Position numbers and translations under genes: made by a program. The notes beneath the pieces are model-generated. The model searched no databases. It worked only from the letters and a program-made list of their open reading frames with translations, and was not told the origin of the DNA. A stretch of 64,000 nt of DNA from CAILUG01 sp038125665 (GTDB lineage: Bacteria > Pseudomonadota > Gammaproteobacteria > Pseudomonadales > Pseudohongiellaceae): assembly GCA_038125665.1 (NCBI GenBank), contig JAYPEI010000001.1, positions 186,001 to 250,000 of the forward strand, in the 5' to 3' direction. Numbering within the stretch: the first letter of the stretch is position 1; each line of letters begins with the position of its first letter. Positions 34,082 to 42,933 of this stretch are shown here, piece after piece.

Positions 34082-35827
34082 TTATCTTAATTTCGCGGTG
34101 TTCTCTAAACGAATACCTACTTTGGTGACTTGATCACCTTCCGTTGCTCGAACCACGAGCAACAATGATCCCAAATCGATTCGATCTCCTATTACAGGAT
34201 GGCCGTGGCAACAATCTGCAAAACAACCTGAAAGCGTCGTGCTTGGAAGATAACCTGGAACTTCTATACCGTAAATTAGTTTGACATCCTGTAAACTAAC
34301 TGAACCTTTTAAAGTAAAGTCGCCAAAAAAGCGCCTGTCGCTCAGGTGTTCAGGAGGCTCATCCCAACCCAAGATACTACCTATATCCAGGGCCATACTG
34401 GCGGGAGCAATGACTATCACAGCATCATCAAGACCAACTTGTAGACCGTGTCGACGGTCTAGCACTTGGCCATTTCGTAAACACCCTAAAATACGGGCTG
34501 GCAGAGGCAAATGCAGTTCTGTAATGTCAAGACTTTGCTCCCAACGCTTGCCATGGAGAGGGTAAAGCATTAACTCATTATTACCACCTTGTATAATTCG
34601 TAAAGGTACTCTTAACTCAGGTTCTGGTCTTGGGGGAACTTCTAGGTTTAGCCATCTAGCAAGCCAAGCGAGTGTTGAGCCTTGAAGTAACAAAGAAACA
34701 AGCACCACAACAAAAGCTACTTGAAAAAGTAAAACTCCCTCATTCATTCCTGCTATCAGCGGATACACAGCAAGAACTACAGGTACGGCTCCTCTCAGGC
34801 CTACCCAAGCCATAAAAAGATGTTCCCTTTTAGAAAATCCAAAAGGTAATAAAGATACGGAGGTAGCAAGAGGACGTGCAACAAACATTAATACTGCTGC
34901 AATTAATAACGCTGAGCCTAACTTACTGATTAAAGTCTGTAAATCAACCATTAATCCAAGCAACACAAACAACACAAGCTGTGCAAGCCAAGCCAAAGTA
35001 TCATTAAATTGCTGAATATCACTTAGCCGATTTGGATTTCGTGCGGCAACAGTTACTCCCATTAGATATATAGCTAAAAAACCTGAGCCTCCGTACAGAC
35101 TCACAAGGATAAAGACAAGCAAACCTCCTAAAGCCGCTAACAACGGATACATACCCGGAGCAAGGTTGATTTCGCTAAGTATTTTTGCAGTAACCACACC
35201 TCCTATATATCCACCAAGTAAGCCAAGTCCAAACTGAGAAACCAGAAGTTGTAAATCAGCTATCAATGTATCACTCCAATATGCTCCTCCGAGTTCAATA
35301 TGGGTGATCAGTAAAATGGTTAAAAATATGGCCATTGGGTCGTTGGAGCCTGATTCAATTTCTAGTGTGGAGGTGATCCTTTCATTGAGCCTCAGCCCTT
35401 TACCTTGTAGCAACGAAAATACAGCCGCAGCATCTGTAGAAGACACAATAGCTCCTAGTAAAAGGCCAACCAATAGGGGAATTTGTAGCAGAAAACTGGC
35501 AATAATTCCCACTAATACTGCAGTGAACAGCACTCCCACTGTTGATAGTACCACGGCAGGCTTCAAACCTACTCGAAAGCTATTCAAGGGAGTGCGTAGC
35601 CCCCCATCAAAAAGAATCAAACCCAAGGATAAATTGGCAGTATGGAAAATTGTCATAAGACTGACTTCCTCTACCAGTGGACTGCTTTGAGTTCGCAAAA
35701 TGATGCCTAACGCCATAAAAAGCAATAGCACAGGGATACCAAGCCGTCGAGACAATGGACTCAATAACACACCTGCTGCAAGTACAGTTACAAAACTAAC
35801 TAACAGAATCAGAAAATTAGTATCCAT
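34082..35827 (-). CDS. cvrA: K+/H+ antiporter, CvrA/NhaP2-like (CPA1 family)
   Basis: A 581-residue inner-membrane antiporter with about 12 helices (residues 1-395). They include the CPA signature SSTDAAAVFSLL, with the transport aspartates, and SGSNDPMAIFLT. The cytosolic tail has an RCK_C/TrkA-C-like domain (about 400-480) and a CorC/HlyC-type domain towards the end, as in CvrA/NhaP2, which exchanges K+ for protons and supports osmotic and volume control. It lies between vapBC and purB, a non-canonical position that interrupts hflD-purB. Confidence 0.93.
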   Translation of the reverse strand: MDTNFLILLVSFVTVLAAGVLLSPLSRRLGIPVLLLFMALGIILRTQSSPLVEEVSLMTIFHTANLSLGLILFDGGLRTPLNSFRVGLKPAVVLSTVGVLFTAVLVGIIASFLLQIPLLVGLLLGAIVSSTDAAAVFSLLQGKGLRLNERITSTLEIESGSNDPMAIFLTILLITHIELGGAYWSDTLIADLQLLVSQFGLGLLGGYIGGVVTAKILSEINLAPGMYPLLAALGGLLVFILVSLYGGSGFLAIYLMGVTVAARNPNRLSDIQQFNDTLAWLAQLVLFVLLGLMVDLQTLISKLGSALLIAAVLMFVARPLATSVSLLPFGFSKREHLFMAWVGLRGAVPVVLAVYPLIAGMNEGVLLFQVAFVVVLVSLLLQGSTLAWLARWLNLEVPPRPEPELRVPLRIIQGGNNELMLYPLHGKRWEQSLDITELHLPLPARILGCLRNGQVLDRRHGLQVGLDDAVIVIAPASMALDIGSILGWDEPPEHLSDRRFFGDFTLKGSVSLQDVKLIYGIEVPGYLPSTTLSGCFADCCHGHPVIGDRIDLGSLLLVVRATEGDQVTKVGIRLENTAKLR

Positions 35828-35920
35828 GATTTCTTATACACACCTTCCACTTCAAGCTCAATGACTAGTTATGAGATGCCTGCATGAGTTATCATTGAGG
35901 CTTGCAAAAAGGTTGATATT

Positions 35921-37306
35921 ATGACTTTGACTACATTGAATGCCATCTCCCCAATCGATGGCCGCTATACCTATCACACATCTGCTTTGAGTGCTTACTT
36001 TAGTGAATATGCGCTTATACGCTATCGTCTACTTGTAGAAGTTCGTTGGCTCGAACAGCTTGCGGCCCACCCTCAAATTAAAGAAGTTCCCCTGATGTCT
36101 CGCAAAGCGCTGGCATTCTTAGAACAACTTCTGACCAATTTTGATGAGGCCGAAGCTGCTAAGGTGAAAGCACTGGAGGCTGTAACAAACCATGACGTTA
36201 AAGCCGTTGAATATTATCTAAAAGAAAAGCTATCTGCTTTTCCTGAGATCTCAGCCTCCATGGAGTTTGTTCATTTTGCGTGTACTTCTGAAGATATTAA
36301 TAATCTCTCTTATGCACTCATGTTTGCAGAGAGTCGACAATTTGTACTTCTGCCTAAGATGCGTGAAATAATTAATACAATCAGAGATCATGCCCTAAAC
36401 TATGCCGATGTACCAATGCTATCAAGGACTCACGGTCAAACTGCAAGCCCTAGCACTATGGGTAAGGAATTTGCCAATGTAGTTGCCCGTTTACAACGTC
36501 AGTTTCAAAGTTTTAAAAACTCCCCAATCCTAGGCAAAATTAATGGTGCTGTAGGCAACTACAATGCCCACTTGGCTGCCTATCCTGAAATTGATTGGCA
36601 AGCTAATGCTGAGGCATTTGTCAAACGACTTGGGCTTGATTGGAATCCCTATACAACACAGATTGAACCGCATGACTATTTAGCAGAACTTTTCGCAGCA
36701 TGCTGTCGGTTCAATACCATCTTGATAGATTTCAACCGGGATATCTGGGGATATATTTCACTAGGTTATTTTAGACAAAAGACGATAGATGGTGAAGTGG
36801 GTTCTTCTACCATGCCCCATAAGGTAAATCCCATAGACTTCGAAAATTCTGAGGGTAACTTGGGGCTTGCTAATGCGATCATGCAGCACCTTGGAGAGAA
36901 ACTACCAATATCTCGCTGGCAAAGAGATCTCACAGACTCAACAGTTCTTCGTAACTCTGGTTGTGGTTTCGCTTATTCGCTTATTGCTTGGCAAGCTACT
37001 CTCAAAGGACTTTCCAAGTTACTCATTGATCCTGAAAGTCTATTAGCAGATTTAGATAATAGTTGGGAAGTATTGGCCGAAGCTGTCCAAACTGTGATGC
37101 GTCGCTATGGTATAAAAGAGCCCTATGAAAAACTTAAAGCGTTGACTCGCGGTCAGAAAATTACAGCTAAAAAATTAGCGATTTTCATCGATACGTTAGA
37201 ACTACCTTCTGAGGTAAAACGTGAATTGTCTTCTATGAGACCAGAAACCTATATTGGCAACGCTATCAATCAAGCGCGTTCTATCCCAGTGATAACTAAT
37301 GACTAA
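35921..37306 (+). CDS. purB: Adenylosuccinate lyase
   Basis: A 461-residue enzyme of the fumarase/aspartase superfamily that cleaves SAICAR and adenylosuccinate in purine synthesis. It opens LNAISPIDGRYTYHTSALSAYFSEYALIRYR, and further landmarks are HFACTSEDINNLSYALM, RTHGQTASPSTMGKE and the signature loop GEVGSSTMPHKVNPIDFENSEGNLG, which carries the catalytic serine. Complete. It is followed 18 nt later by roxA, the order known from Pseudomonas-like genomes, and is divergent from cvrA. Confidence 0.98.
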   Translation: MTLTTLNAISPIDGRYTYHTSALSAYFSEYALIRYRLLVEVRWLEQLAAHPQIKEVPLMSRKALAFLEQLLTNFDEAEAAKVKALEAVTNHDVKAVEYYLKEKLSAFPEISASMEFVHFACTSEDINNLSYALMFAESRQFVLLPKMREIINTIRDHALNYADVPMLSRTHGQTASPSTMGKEFANVVARLQRQFQSFKNSPILGKINGAVGNYNAHLAAYPEIDWQANAEAFVKRLGLDWNPYTTQIEPHDYLAELFAACCRFNTILIDFNRDIWGYISLGYFRQKTIDGEVGSSTMPHKVNPIDFENSEGNLGLANAIMQHLGEKLPISRWQRDLTDSTVLRNSGCGFAYSLIAWQATLKGLSKLLIDPESLLADLDNSWEVLAEAVQTVMRRYGIKEPYEKLKALTRGQKITAKKLAIFIDTLELPSEVKRELSSMRPETYIGNAINQARSIPVITND

Positions 37307-37324
37307 GCCCAGGATCAAAAGGCT

Positions 37325-38551
37325 GTGAACCTGTTCCGTTCGAACAAATCTAAACAACATTTCCTACAACACTATTGGCAACGAAGTCCTATTGTGCTGC
37401 CTCAAGCACTACCTGCTTTTGAAGATCCGCTTAGTCCAGAAGAGCTAGCAGGCCTGGCTTGTAATGAAGATACAGATTCAAGAATTGTTCACACTTTGAT
37501 ATCAGGTAATTCTATTGTAAAAAGAAATAAGCGTCCTTCAGCCCATAACCTACTTAGCCACGACACCACTTATCAACTTTCTCAAGGGCCCTTTCGAGAA
37601 TCTGATTTTACCAGCCTTCCTACAACTCACTGGACACTCCTAGTACAAGCAGTTGATCATTTTCTTCCTGCATTAAAATGCCTACAGGCTGCAATAGATT
37701 TTTTACCTTCTTGGCGTTTTGATGATGTTATGGTTTCCTATGCCACCCCAGGCGGAGGTGTTGGGCCGCACTTCGATCATTATGACGTCTTCCTCGTACA
37801 GGGTATGGGCACCAGAAAATGGCATATAGGTCAACATTGTTCAGAGCAGGATTTTCTGGATAATAAAAGTGGTCTCAAACTACTCCCCCCCTATAAACCC
37901 CATCAAACTTTGACACTAAAAACAGGCGATGTCCTCTATGTACCCCCAGGGTTTGCTCACTGGGGTATTAGTGATGATAACTCTATGTCTTACTCGATAG
38001 GAATGAGAGCTCCAAGTGCTAATGAATTACTAATAAGTTACTTTGATCATTTGCTTGAACAGAATTCAGTCTCGTCAGCTTCTGGATCTAAGCGATACAA
38101 AGACAAAAAAAAGCATCTAGTTTCTGGTTGCGAACTCACAATCGAGTCAATTAAAGAGGCTTGGAATCTTTTAAAAGAACACCTTAACAACCAGGATACC
38201 TTTACCATGAGCCTTGCTAAATTTTTAACTCTTCCACGCCATGAAGAACTAATTCAACCCAGACGGAGATTAACTGAAAGTCTCATTAAGGCAGAAAAAT
38301 ATCAGTTAGACCCTTCTTCACGAATGACTTGGTTTCTTGACTCATCCAAGATGATTCAATTATTTGTAAACGGCCAATGCATCAGTGAGAAAGTGCCTTT
38401 GAGAAATGCTAAAACTGTTACAAATTTACTTAATCAGTTAGGTAGCCCATCAAGTACGGTAAAAAATAGCACGTTCAAGCTCTCTAAAGAGCTTGAACGC
38501 TTAAAGCTTGAGTTACTGCGGCAAGGTGCTTTGAATCCTAAAATGCAGTAA
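37325..38551 (+). CDS. roxA: 50S ribosomal protein uL16 3-hydroxylase (RoxA/YcfD, JmjC-type)
   Basis: A 408-residue Fe(II)/2-oxoglutarate oxygenase of the YcfD/RoxA family, which hydroxylates an arginine of ribosomal protein uL16. PHFDHYDVFLVQGMGTRKW gives the HxD metal pair and 2OG lysine region, and YVPPGFAHWG the distal histidine. The N-terminus HYWQRSPIVLPQAL is typical. The start is a GTG (37325) closely following purB. The 3' part contains a perfect 12-bp hairpin listed separately. Function is by homology to E. coli YcfD. Confidence 0.93.
   Translation: MNLFRSNKSKQHFLQHYWQRSPIVLPQALPAFEDPLSPEELAGLACNEDTDSRIVHTLISGNSIVKRNKRPSAHNLLSHDTTYQLSQGPFRESDFTSLPTTHWTLLVQAVDHFLPALKCLQAAIDFLPSWRFDDVMVSYATPGGGVGPHFDHYDVFLVQGMGTRKWHIGQHCSEQDFLDNKSGLKLLPPYKPHQTLTLKTGDVLYVPPGFAHWGISDDNSMSYSIGMRAPSANELLISYFDHLLEQNSVSSASGSKRYKDKKKHLVSGCELTIESIKEAWNLLKEHLNNQDTFTMSLAKFLTLPRHEELIQPRRRLTESLIKAEKYQLDPSSRMTWFLDSSKMIQLFVNGQCISEKVPLRNAKTVTNLLNQLGSPSSTVKNSTFKLSKELERLKLELLRQGALNPKMQ
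38472..38499 (+). repeat. Perfect 12-bp inverted repeat with 4-nt loop inside roxA
   Basis: CGTTCAAGCTCT (38472-38483) and AGAGCTTGAACG (38488-38499) are exact reverse complements around a CTAA loop. It encodes part of a charged helix (TFKLSKELERLK) about 50 nt before the roxA stop. No T-run follows, so it is not an ordinary terminator. Confidence 0.6.
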
Positions 38552-38611
38552 TTTGATAATAAATCAACTACTTAATATGAGGCGTTTCTAATTATCTCGA
38601 TCTTTAACTTA

Positions 38612-39214
38612 TTACTGACGAATACCCTCGATAGAAAGGATAAGTTCTAGTTGAGGATCAGGCATAAGCTCTATCCCGAAGTCACTAAGATTTAAGGTAG
38701 CAATTCCTTCGAAACCAACACGATAATCGCCAAAGAGCGTTTCCCCTTCTCCAATGACTTCAGCATCGATAGATATCGGTAAACTCACTCCATGCATTAA
38801 AAGGACACCATTCACACGAATTTTACCTTCAGCTAACTTTTCCACACTTGTACTATTAAACTCAGCCTCTGGAAAGACATCAACATTCATGTAATCTTCT
38901 GAGCGGAGATGCGCATCTCTCTCTGCATGATTCGTATTAATAGACGCTGGGTTAATTGTCACCCTGACTGAAGAGGCTTCAGGATTTACGGCGTCCCAGG
39001 TAAAGCTTCCTTGCAGATCATCAAAGCGTCCCCATAGAGGGCTGATGCCCATGTGCTTAGCCCGAAATTGAATAGAAGCATGCATACCGGCACCTGAACC
39101 ATCTATCACATACTCTGCTGCGTGCAAGAATGCACTTGATGACAGGAGCAAAAAAACACTAAATACTCTCATCACTCTTAGTTTTACAAGATTTAATTGA
39201 TTTAAAAAAACCAT
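38612..39214 (-). CDS. YceI-family periplasmic protein
   Basis: A 200-residue YceI (lipocalin-like, isoprenoid-binding) protein. The start at 39214 has AGGAG 7 nt upstream. A signal peptide follows (positive VKLRVMR, then hydrophobic VFSVFLLLSSSAFLHA, cleavage expected before AEYVIDG). The mature part has the family pattern: HASIQFRAKHMG, FTWDAVNPEASSVRVTI, RDAHLRSEDYMNVDVFPEAEF and a closing GIELMPDPQLELILSIEG. Function in vivo is unsettled; relatives bind polyprenyl quinones. Monocistronic, divergent from dusA. Confidence 0.92.
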   Translation of the reverse strand: MVFLNQLNLVKLRVMRVFSVFLLLSSSAFLHAAEYVIDGSGAGMHASIQFRAKHMGISPLWGRFDDLQGSFTWDAVNPEASSVRVTINPASINTNHAERDAHLRSEDYMNVDVFPEAEFNSTSVEKLAEGKIRVNGVLLMHGVSLPISIDAEVIGEGETLFGDYRVGFEGIATLNLSDFGIELMPDPQLELILSIEGIRQ

Positions 39215-39537
39215 GATATTACTCCTAGACTTACTATAAATTCTTTCAGATAGGTTGCGAGTTACTCGCTTAATACATTTATCTCAACTTGACAATGTAG
39301 GATTGAGAGTTTCCTTATTTACAATAAAACTTATTTTCATTACTAAATTAGCTATTTATCTCATGTTTAGTTGATACAGGTCCTACTATGCAATGAGTAA
39401 ATCAAATGGTAAACCCTAACTGCGTACATGACATATTTTGTCCTAGACAAAGTCCATAAACAATAATTCCTACCGATATGAATATACAAACCTAAAGGAA
39501 CATCCAGAGACTTCAGTATATGCATCCAGGCTAAACT
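39215..39537. promoter_or_regulatory. yceI-dusA divergent intergenic region
   Basis: This 323-nt AT-rich gap must hold the promoters of the divergent yceI and dusA genes. I see only a short TTTGTC/GACAAA hairpin (39437-39451) and, for yceI, a TATAGT -10-like hexamer shortly before its ribosome-binding site. No small gene or RNA is recognisable. Confidence 0.35.
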
Positions 39538-40557
39538 ATGAGCTATAATACAAAAATGAATAATGTTAAGGCTAATGCTCACAGTTTTTGTGTAGCGCCC
39601 ATGATGGAATGGACTGACCGGCACTGCCGTGCCTTTATGCGTGAACTGTCATCGCATGCATTTCTTTACACTGAGATGCTGAGTTCTGCTGCTTTACACC
39701 ACGGCGATAAAGAGAGATTACTTGCATATTCTGAGCATGAACATCCTGTCGCTTTACAAATTGGTGGTTCAGACCCTAAGGAATTAGCACAAGCTGCCAA
39801 AGTGGGGGAGTCTTGGGGCTATGATGAAATTAATCTTAATGTTGGTTGCCCTAGTGATCGAGTTCAAAAATACAAGATGGGTGCCTGTCTTATGCGAGAA
39901 GCTAAACTTGTCGCAGACTGTGTTACAGCAATGCGTTCAGAAATCAATATACCTGTTACCGTAAAAACACGTATTGGTATCGATGACCTAGATTCTCAAG
40001 GTTTCTTGTCTGATTTTGTCGGCCTAGTGAGAGATGGAGGCAGTGATCTCTTTATCATCCACGCACGTTGCGCTTGGCTTCATGGGCTTAGTCCAAAAGA
40101 AAATCGTGAGGTTCCTCCACTTAACTATCCACGCGTCTATCAACTTAAAAAGGATTTTCCTGAGCTTACTATAATTCTCAATGGTGGAGTAAAAACACTA
40201 GAAGAATGTCAAGAACACTTAAGATTCGTTGATGGTGTCATGCTTGGTCGCGAAGTCTATCACAACCCTTGGTTGTTATCTCAAGTAGATGCCAGCTTCT
40301 ATGAAAAGCCTCCTCGTGTGAAATCTAGGATAGAAGCCATGGAGAGCTATTTGCCCTATGTTCGAGCTGAGCTAAGCAAAGGGACTCCTCTTCAGCACAT
40401 TACTAGACACATACTGGGTTTATATTCTGGAGTTCACGGAGGGAAACGCTTTCGGAGATGTTTAAGCGATAATGCTCACAAGAAAACTGCAGATCTTAAT
40501 GTGCTCCTCAATGCCATGAAGGAAGTAGAAGAAATTGGAGTTAATTATGCTTGCTAA
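39538..40557 (+). CDS. dusA: tRNA-dihydrouridine(20/20a) synthase DusA
   Basis: A 339-residue FMN enzyme that reduces U20/U20a in tRNA D-loops. It opens FCVAPMMEWTDRHCRAFMRELS, with the DusA-specific MEWTDRHCR. FMN and catalytic motifs are NLNVGCPSDRVQKYKMGACLM (the Cys is the general acid), VKTRIGIDD, IIHARCAWLHGLSPKENREVPPL and NGGVKTLEE. Two starts are possible (39538 and 39553). The 3' end overlaps the next gene by 11 nt. Confidence 0.97.
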   Translation: MSYNTKMNNVKANAHSFCVAPMMEWTDRHCRAFMRELSSHAFLYTEMLSSAALHHGDKERLLAYSEHEHPVALQIGGSDPKELAQAAKVGESWGYDEINLNVGCPSDRVQKYKMGACLMREAKLVADCVTAMRSEINIPVTVKTRIGIDDLDSQGFLSDFVGLVRDGGSDLFIIHARCAWLHGLSPKENREVPPLNYPRVYQLKKDFPELTIILNGGVKTLEECQEHLRFVDGVMLGREVYHNPWLLSQVDASFYEKPPRVKSRIEAMESYLPYVRAELSKGTPLQHITRHILGLYSGVHGGKRFRRCLSDNAHKKTADLNVLLNAMKEVEEIGVNYAC

Positions 40558-41008
40558 AGTTGGGGATTTCTTTAAGAAGCACCTAAGTAATAAAGAGGCT
40601 AGTGCTCAGAATGATGATCAACGAACTCTATTAGCTGCAGTGATTCTACTATTGGAACTTGCTCATGCTGATCACCAATATGATCTCTCAGAGGAAGCAG
40701 CTTTAGTGCGAATCTTGCAACAGAATTTTTTTGTTTCCGATTCCATGTTGAATGAGCTCCTTGAGCTCGCTGCAGAGAGGCGTAAAGAAGCAACCTCATT
40801 CTATGAATTTACTCGACTCATCAATGACAACTATTCCCGTCCTGAAAAACAGCATCTCTTGCTATGCCTTTGGCAAATAGCATTCTCAGATGGCCGTATA
40901 GATCGCTATGAAGAGTACACACTTCGTCGACTATGTGAACTCATACACATGAGTCAAAGTGATTTTATTCGAGCTAAAAAAGCCGCGCGTGAACTATTGA
41001 AAAACTGA
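40547..41008 (+). CDS. TerB/DjlA-N-like helical protein
   Basis: A protein of about 153 residues with the TerB fold seen in tellurite-resistance TerB and the N-terminal part of DjlA. Landmarks are LAAVILLLELAHADHQYDLSEEAALVRIL, and LCLWQIAFSDGRIDRYEEYTLRRLCELIHMSQSDFIRAK, with two acidic D/E clusters that in TerB bind metal. The ATG at 40547 has GGAG 6 nt upstream, better than the GTG-like start further 5'. It overlaps dusA by 11 nt and is therefore co-translated; a TerB-like gene following a tRNA or housekeeping gene is common in this group. Function unknown. Confidence 0.83.
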   Translation: MLAKVGDFFKKHLSNKEASAQNDDQRTLLAAVILLLELAHADHQYDLSEEAALVRILQQNFFVSDSMLNELLELAAERRKEATSFYEFTRLINDNYSRPEKQHLLLCLWQIAFSDGRIDRYEEYTLRRLCELIHMSQSDFIRAKKAARELLKN

Positions 41009-41113
41009 CAAAGCGCTCTTTTGAAAAATATCACCTAGTAAAGCAGGGATCTCTAATTTACTTTTACTTGGTAAAGATGAAAAAAGTGGTTGGTGTCAAT
41101 ACAGCTTGTTTCA

Positions 41114-41617
41114 CTAGTCTTGATTTTTCAGACTATGAACGAGGTCTTGGAACTCAAGACGATTTTCCTCACTAAGCGTCATTAATGTTAGATGTGCATC
41201 TATGACTTTATCTTTAACACTGTTTTCTGACTCTTTCACTTGGCTGAATTCTTCATATGCTTTGCTACTTGCCAGCTGAGGCGTGGCTCTTCCTGGTTTC
41301 TCAACAATCGTAAAAATAAGTTGAAAACTCATCCCCTTTAGAATACGGGTGATATCAGGATTAGTTGAAATAATAGTAGGTGTGATGTTGAAACGATTCC
41401 TTAGCTGTATAGCTAGTTTGGCTAATAAACCTAACGCTGTGCTATCGATCCCTTTACACCCAGTCATATCGATAACCAAAGCATCAAGAATGCCTCGTCG
41501 ATACAGTGACTGACTATAATTATCCAACGCTGAACTCATTAGGACACGAACATCCCCGATGAGCTTTAACATCGCCATTTGATGGTGCTCTGCGGTCAGT
41601 ATCTTGCCAGAACTCAT
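41114..41617 (-). CDS. STAS-domain anti-sigma factor antagonist
   Basis: A 167-residue protein with an N-terminal STAS domain (about residues 1-105). The SpoIIAA-type phosphorylation motif appears as DMTGCKGIDSTALGLLAKLA, where the serine in DST is the likely regulated residue. The C-terminal 60 residues are a charged, probably helical tail. It overlaps the upstream PP2C response regulator by 4 nt (ATGA), the classic phosphatase-antagonist pair of partner-switching systems such as HsbR-HsbA of Pseudomonas. The kinase/anti-sigma partner is not encoded here. Confidence 0.87.
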   Translation of the reverse strand: MSSGKILTAEHHQMAMLKLIGDVRVLMSSALDNYSQSLYRRGILDALVIDMTGCKGIDSTALGLLAKLAIQLRNRFNITPTIISTNPDITRILKGMSFQLIFTIVEKPGRATPQLASSKAYEEFSQVKESENSVKDKVIDAHLTLMTLSEENRLEFQDLVHSLKNQD

Positions 41618-42825
41618 AATGCCAAGCTTACGCTCATTACTGCTACATCATCCGGAACATTGTATTTTTTTGAAAATACATCTGAAATTATTAATGCTTC
41701 TTTTATTAACCCAAAAGATCCCTGTGTTTCAGCGACCATTTCACGAAGATACCTCTCTTTTTCTGCAAGTGTTTCTTGTGGTAACGCCTCAAGAATACCA
41801 TCTGAAAACAGAGTCATAGCAAAATCATCAGCAAGGGCTATAGTCTGATCGAAATACTCCGCTTCAGCAACTAGTCCAATAGGAAAACTACTTTTCTTAA
41901 GGGGTATTTCTGTTGCTTGCCCATCCCCATATACTACAGGTAAAGGATGATGCCCTGCCACACTGTAGGTGAGTTTTCTTGTATTGCTATCTAAAATTCC
42001 CATGACCAGGGTGATGTGTTTATCAAGACCTGCTTCGAGCAACTCTCGATTTAATCTTGAAAGTAATGTACTGGGAGTAAAATCACCAGTAAATCGCCCA
42101 CGCAACTGTTCCCAACGCATCTGATCAATACGGAAGCGCAAGAGAATAGTTATAAATGCAGAGGATGAACCGTGGCCACTAACGTCAGCGATATAAAACA
42201 GTGCTCGACTTCGCGATAATGGTTTGTAATCTACCGTATCTCCACTAAGGTAAAGAGAAGGCAATACTTTGTGATCAAAGATGAAACCACCGATAGTTTT
42301 CGGGGGAGTTGGCATCATATTGATTTGGACATGTCGACCAGCTTGCTGATCTTGTTGAAAGACCTCAATACGCTGTTCAAGCTCTGCATTGATTTGCTCC
42401 AGTCGCCCTCTCATTCTGGCATTCTCAGCCAACAAACGCGAACGTCTCAAGGAATTTCTCACGGCGTGTTCAAGCATGCCATAATCTGTAAGTGGGAGTA
42501 TTAAGTAATCTGAGACACCAAGTCTTAACGCCCGCATTAGGTCTTCAGTTTCCCCTCGTTCAGCTAATAGTATGACAGCCAGTTCCGGAGCTAAACTAAA
42601 AAACTGCTGTAAGGTCGTGAAGTTATCATCATCAGGCAGATGGACGTCATAGATAGCTAGCTCAGGATTTAATTGCCGAAAACATGTGAGCCCCTCTTGA
42701 GCAGAGACTGCACGGTGAGCATTGTGACCTAAATTAATCAGTTGTTCACAGAGTAGTTGAGCGAACAAATCATCGTCTTCTATGACAAGGACACATGCCC
42801 CTTCATTAATTACACCGGTTTGCAT
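41614..42825 (-). CDS. Response regulator fused to PP2C (SpoIIE-type) phosphatase
   Basis: A 403-residue fusion: receiver domain (about 10-130), a coiled-coil linker (RMRGRLEQINAELEQRIEVF) and a PP2C/RsbU-type phosphatase (about 190-400) with GDTVDY, FYIADVSGHGSSSAF, TLFSDGILEA and VPDDVAVMSV metal-binding motifs. It would dephosphorylate the STAS antagonist encoded next to it. The receiver has the phospho-acceptor aspartate (AIYDVHLPD), but the conserved Thr/Ser (ILLAERG) and the conserved Lys (DYLILP, normally KP) are replaced. Unlike Pseudomonas HsbR it has no C-terminal kinase domain. Confidence 0.88.
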   Translation of the reverse strand: MQTGVINEGACVLVIEDDDLFAQLLCEQLINLGHNAHRAVSAQEGLTCFRQLNPELAIYDVHLPDDDNFTTLQQFFSLAPELAVILLAERGETEDLMRALRLGVSDYLILPLTDYGMLEHAVRNSLRRSRLLAENARMRGRLEQINAELEQRIEVFQQDQQAGRHVQINMMPTPPKTIGGFIFDHKVLPSLYLSGDTVDYKPLSRSRALFYIADVSGHGSSSAFITILLRFRIDQMRWEQLRGRFTGDFTPSTLLSRLNRELLEAGLDKHITLVMGILDSNTRKLTYSVAGHHPLPVVYGDGQATEIPLKKSSFPIGLVAEAEYFDQTIALADDFAMTLFSDGILEALPQETLAEKERYLREMVAETQGSFGLIKEALIISDVFSKKYNVPDDVAVMSVSLAL

Positions 42826-42933
42826 ACTATCCCGGCCGTTTTAGCCTACCTGATAAGTAAGTTAGCATGGTTATTTCCCCTTTTATTAATACCTTACTCT
42901 CATCCAAGAGTAAGCGCAACACAGTGAACTTGT

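Noticed and set aside
39287..39312. TTGACA as a possible -35 box upstream of dusA
   Set aside because: No acceptable -10 hexamer lies 16-18 nt downstream.
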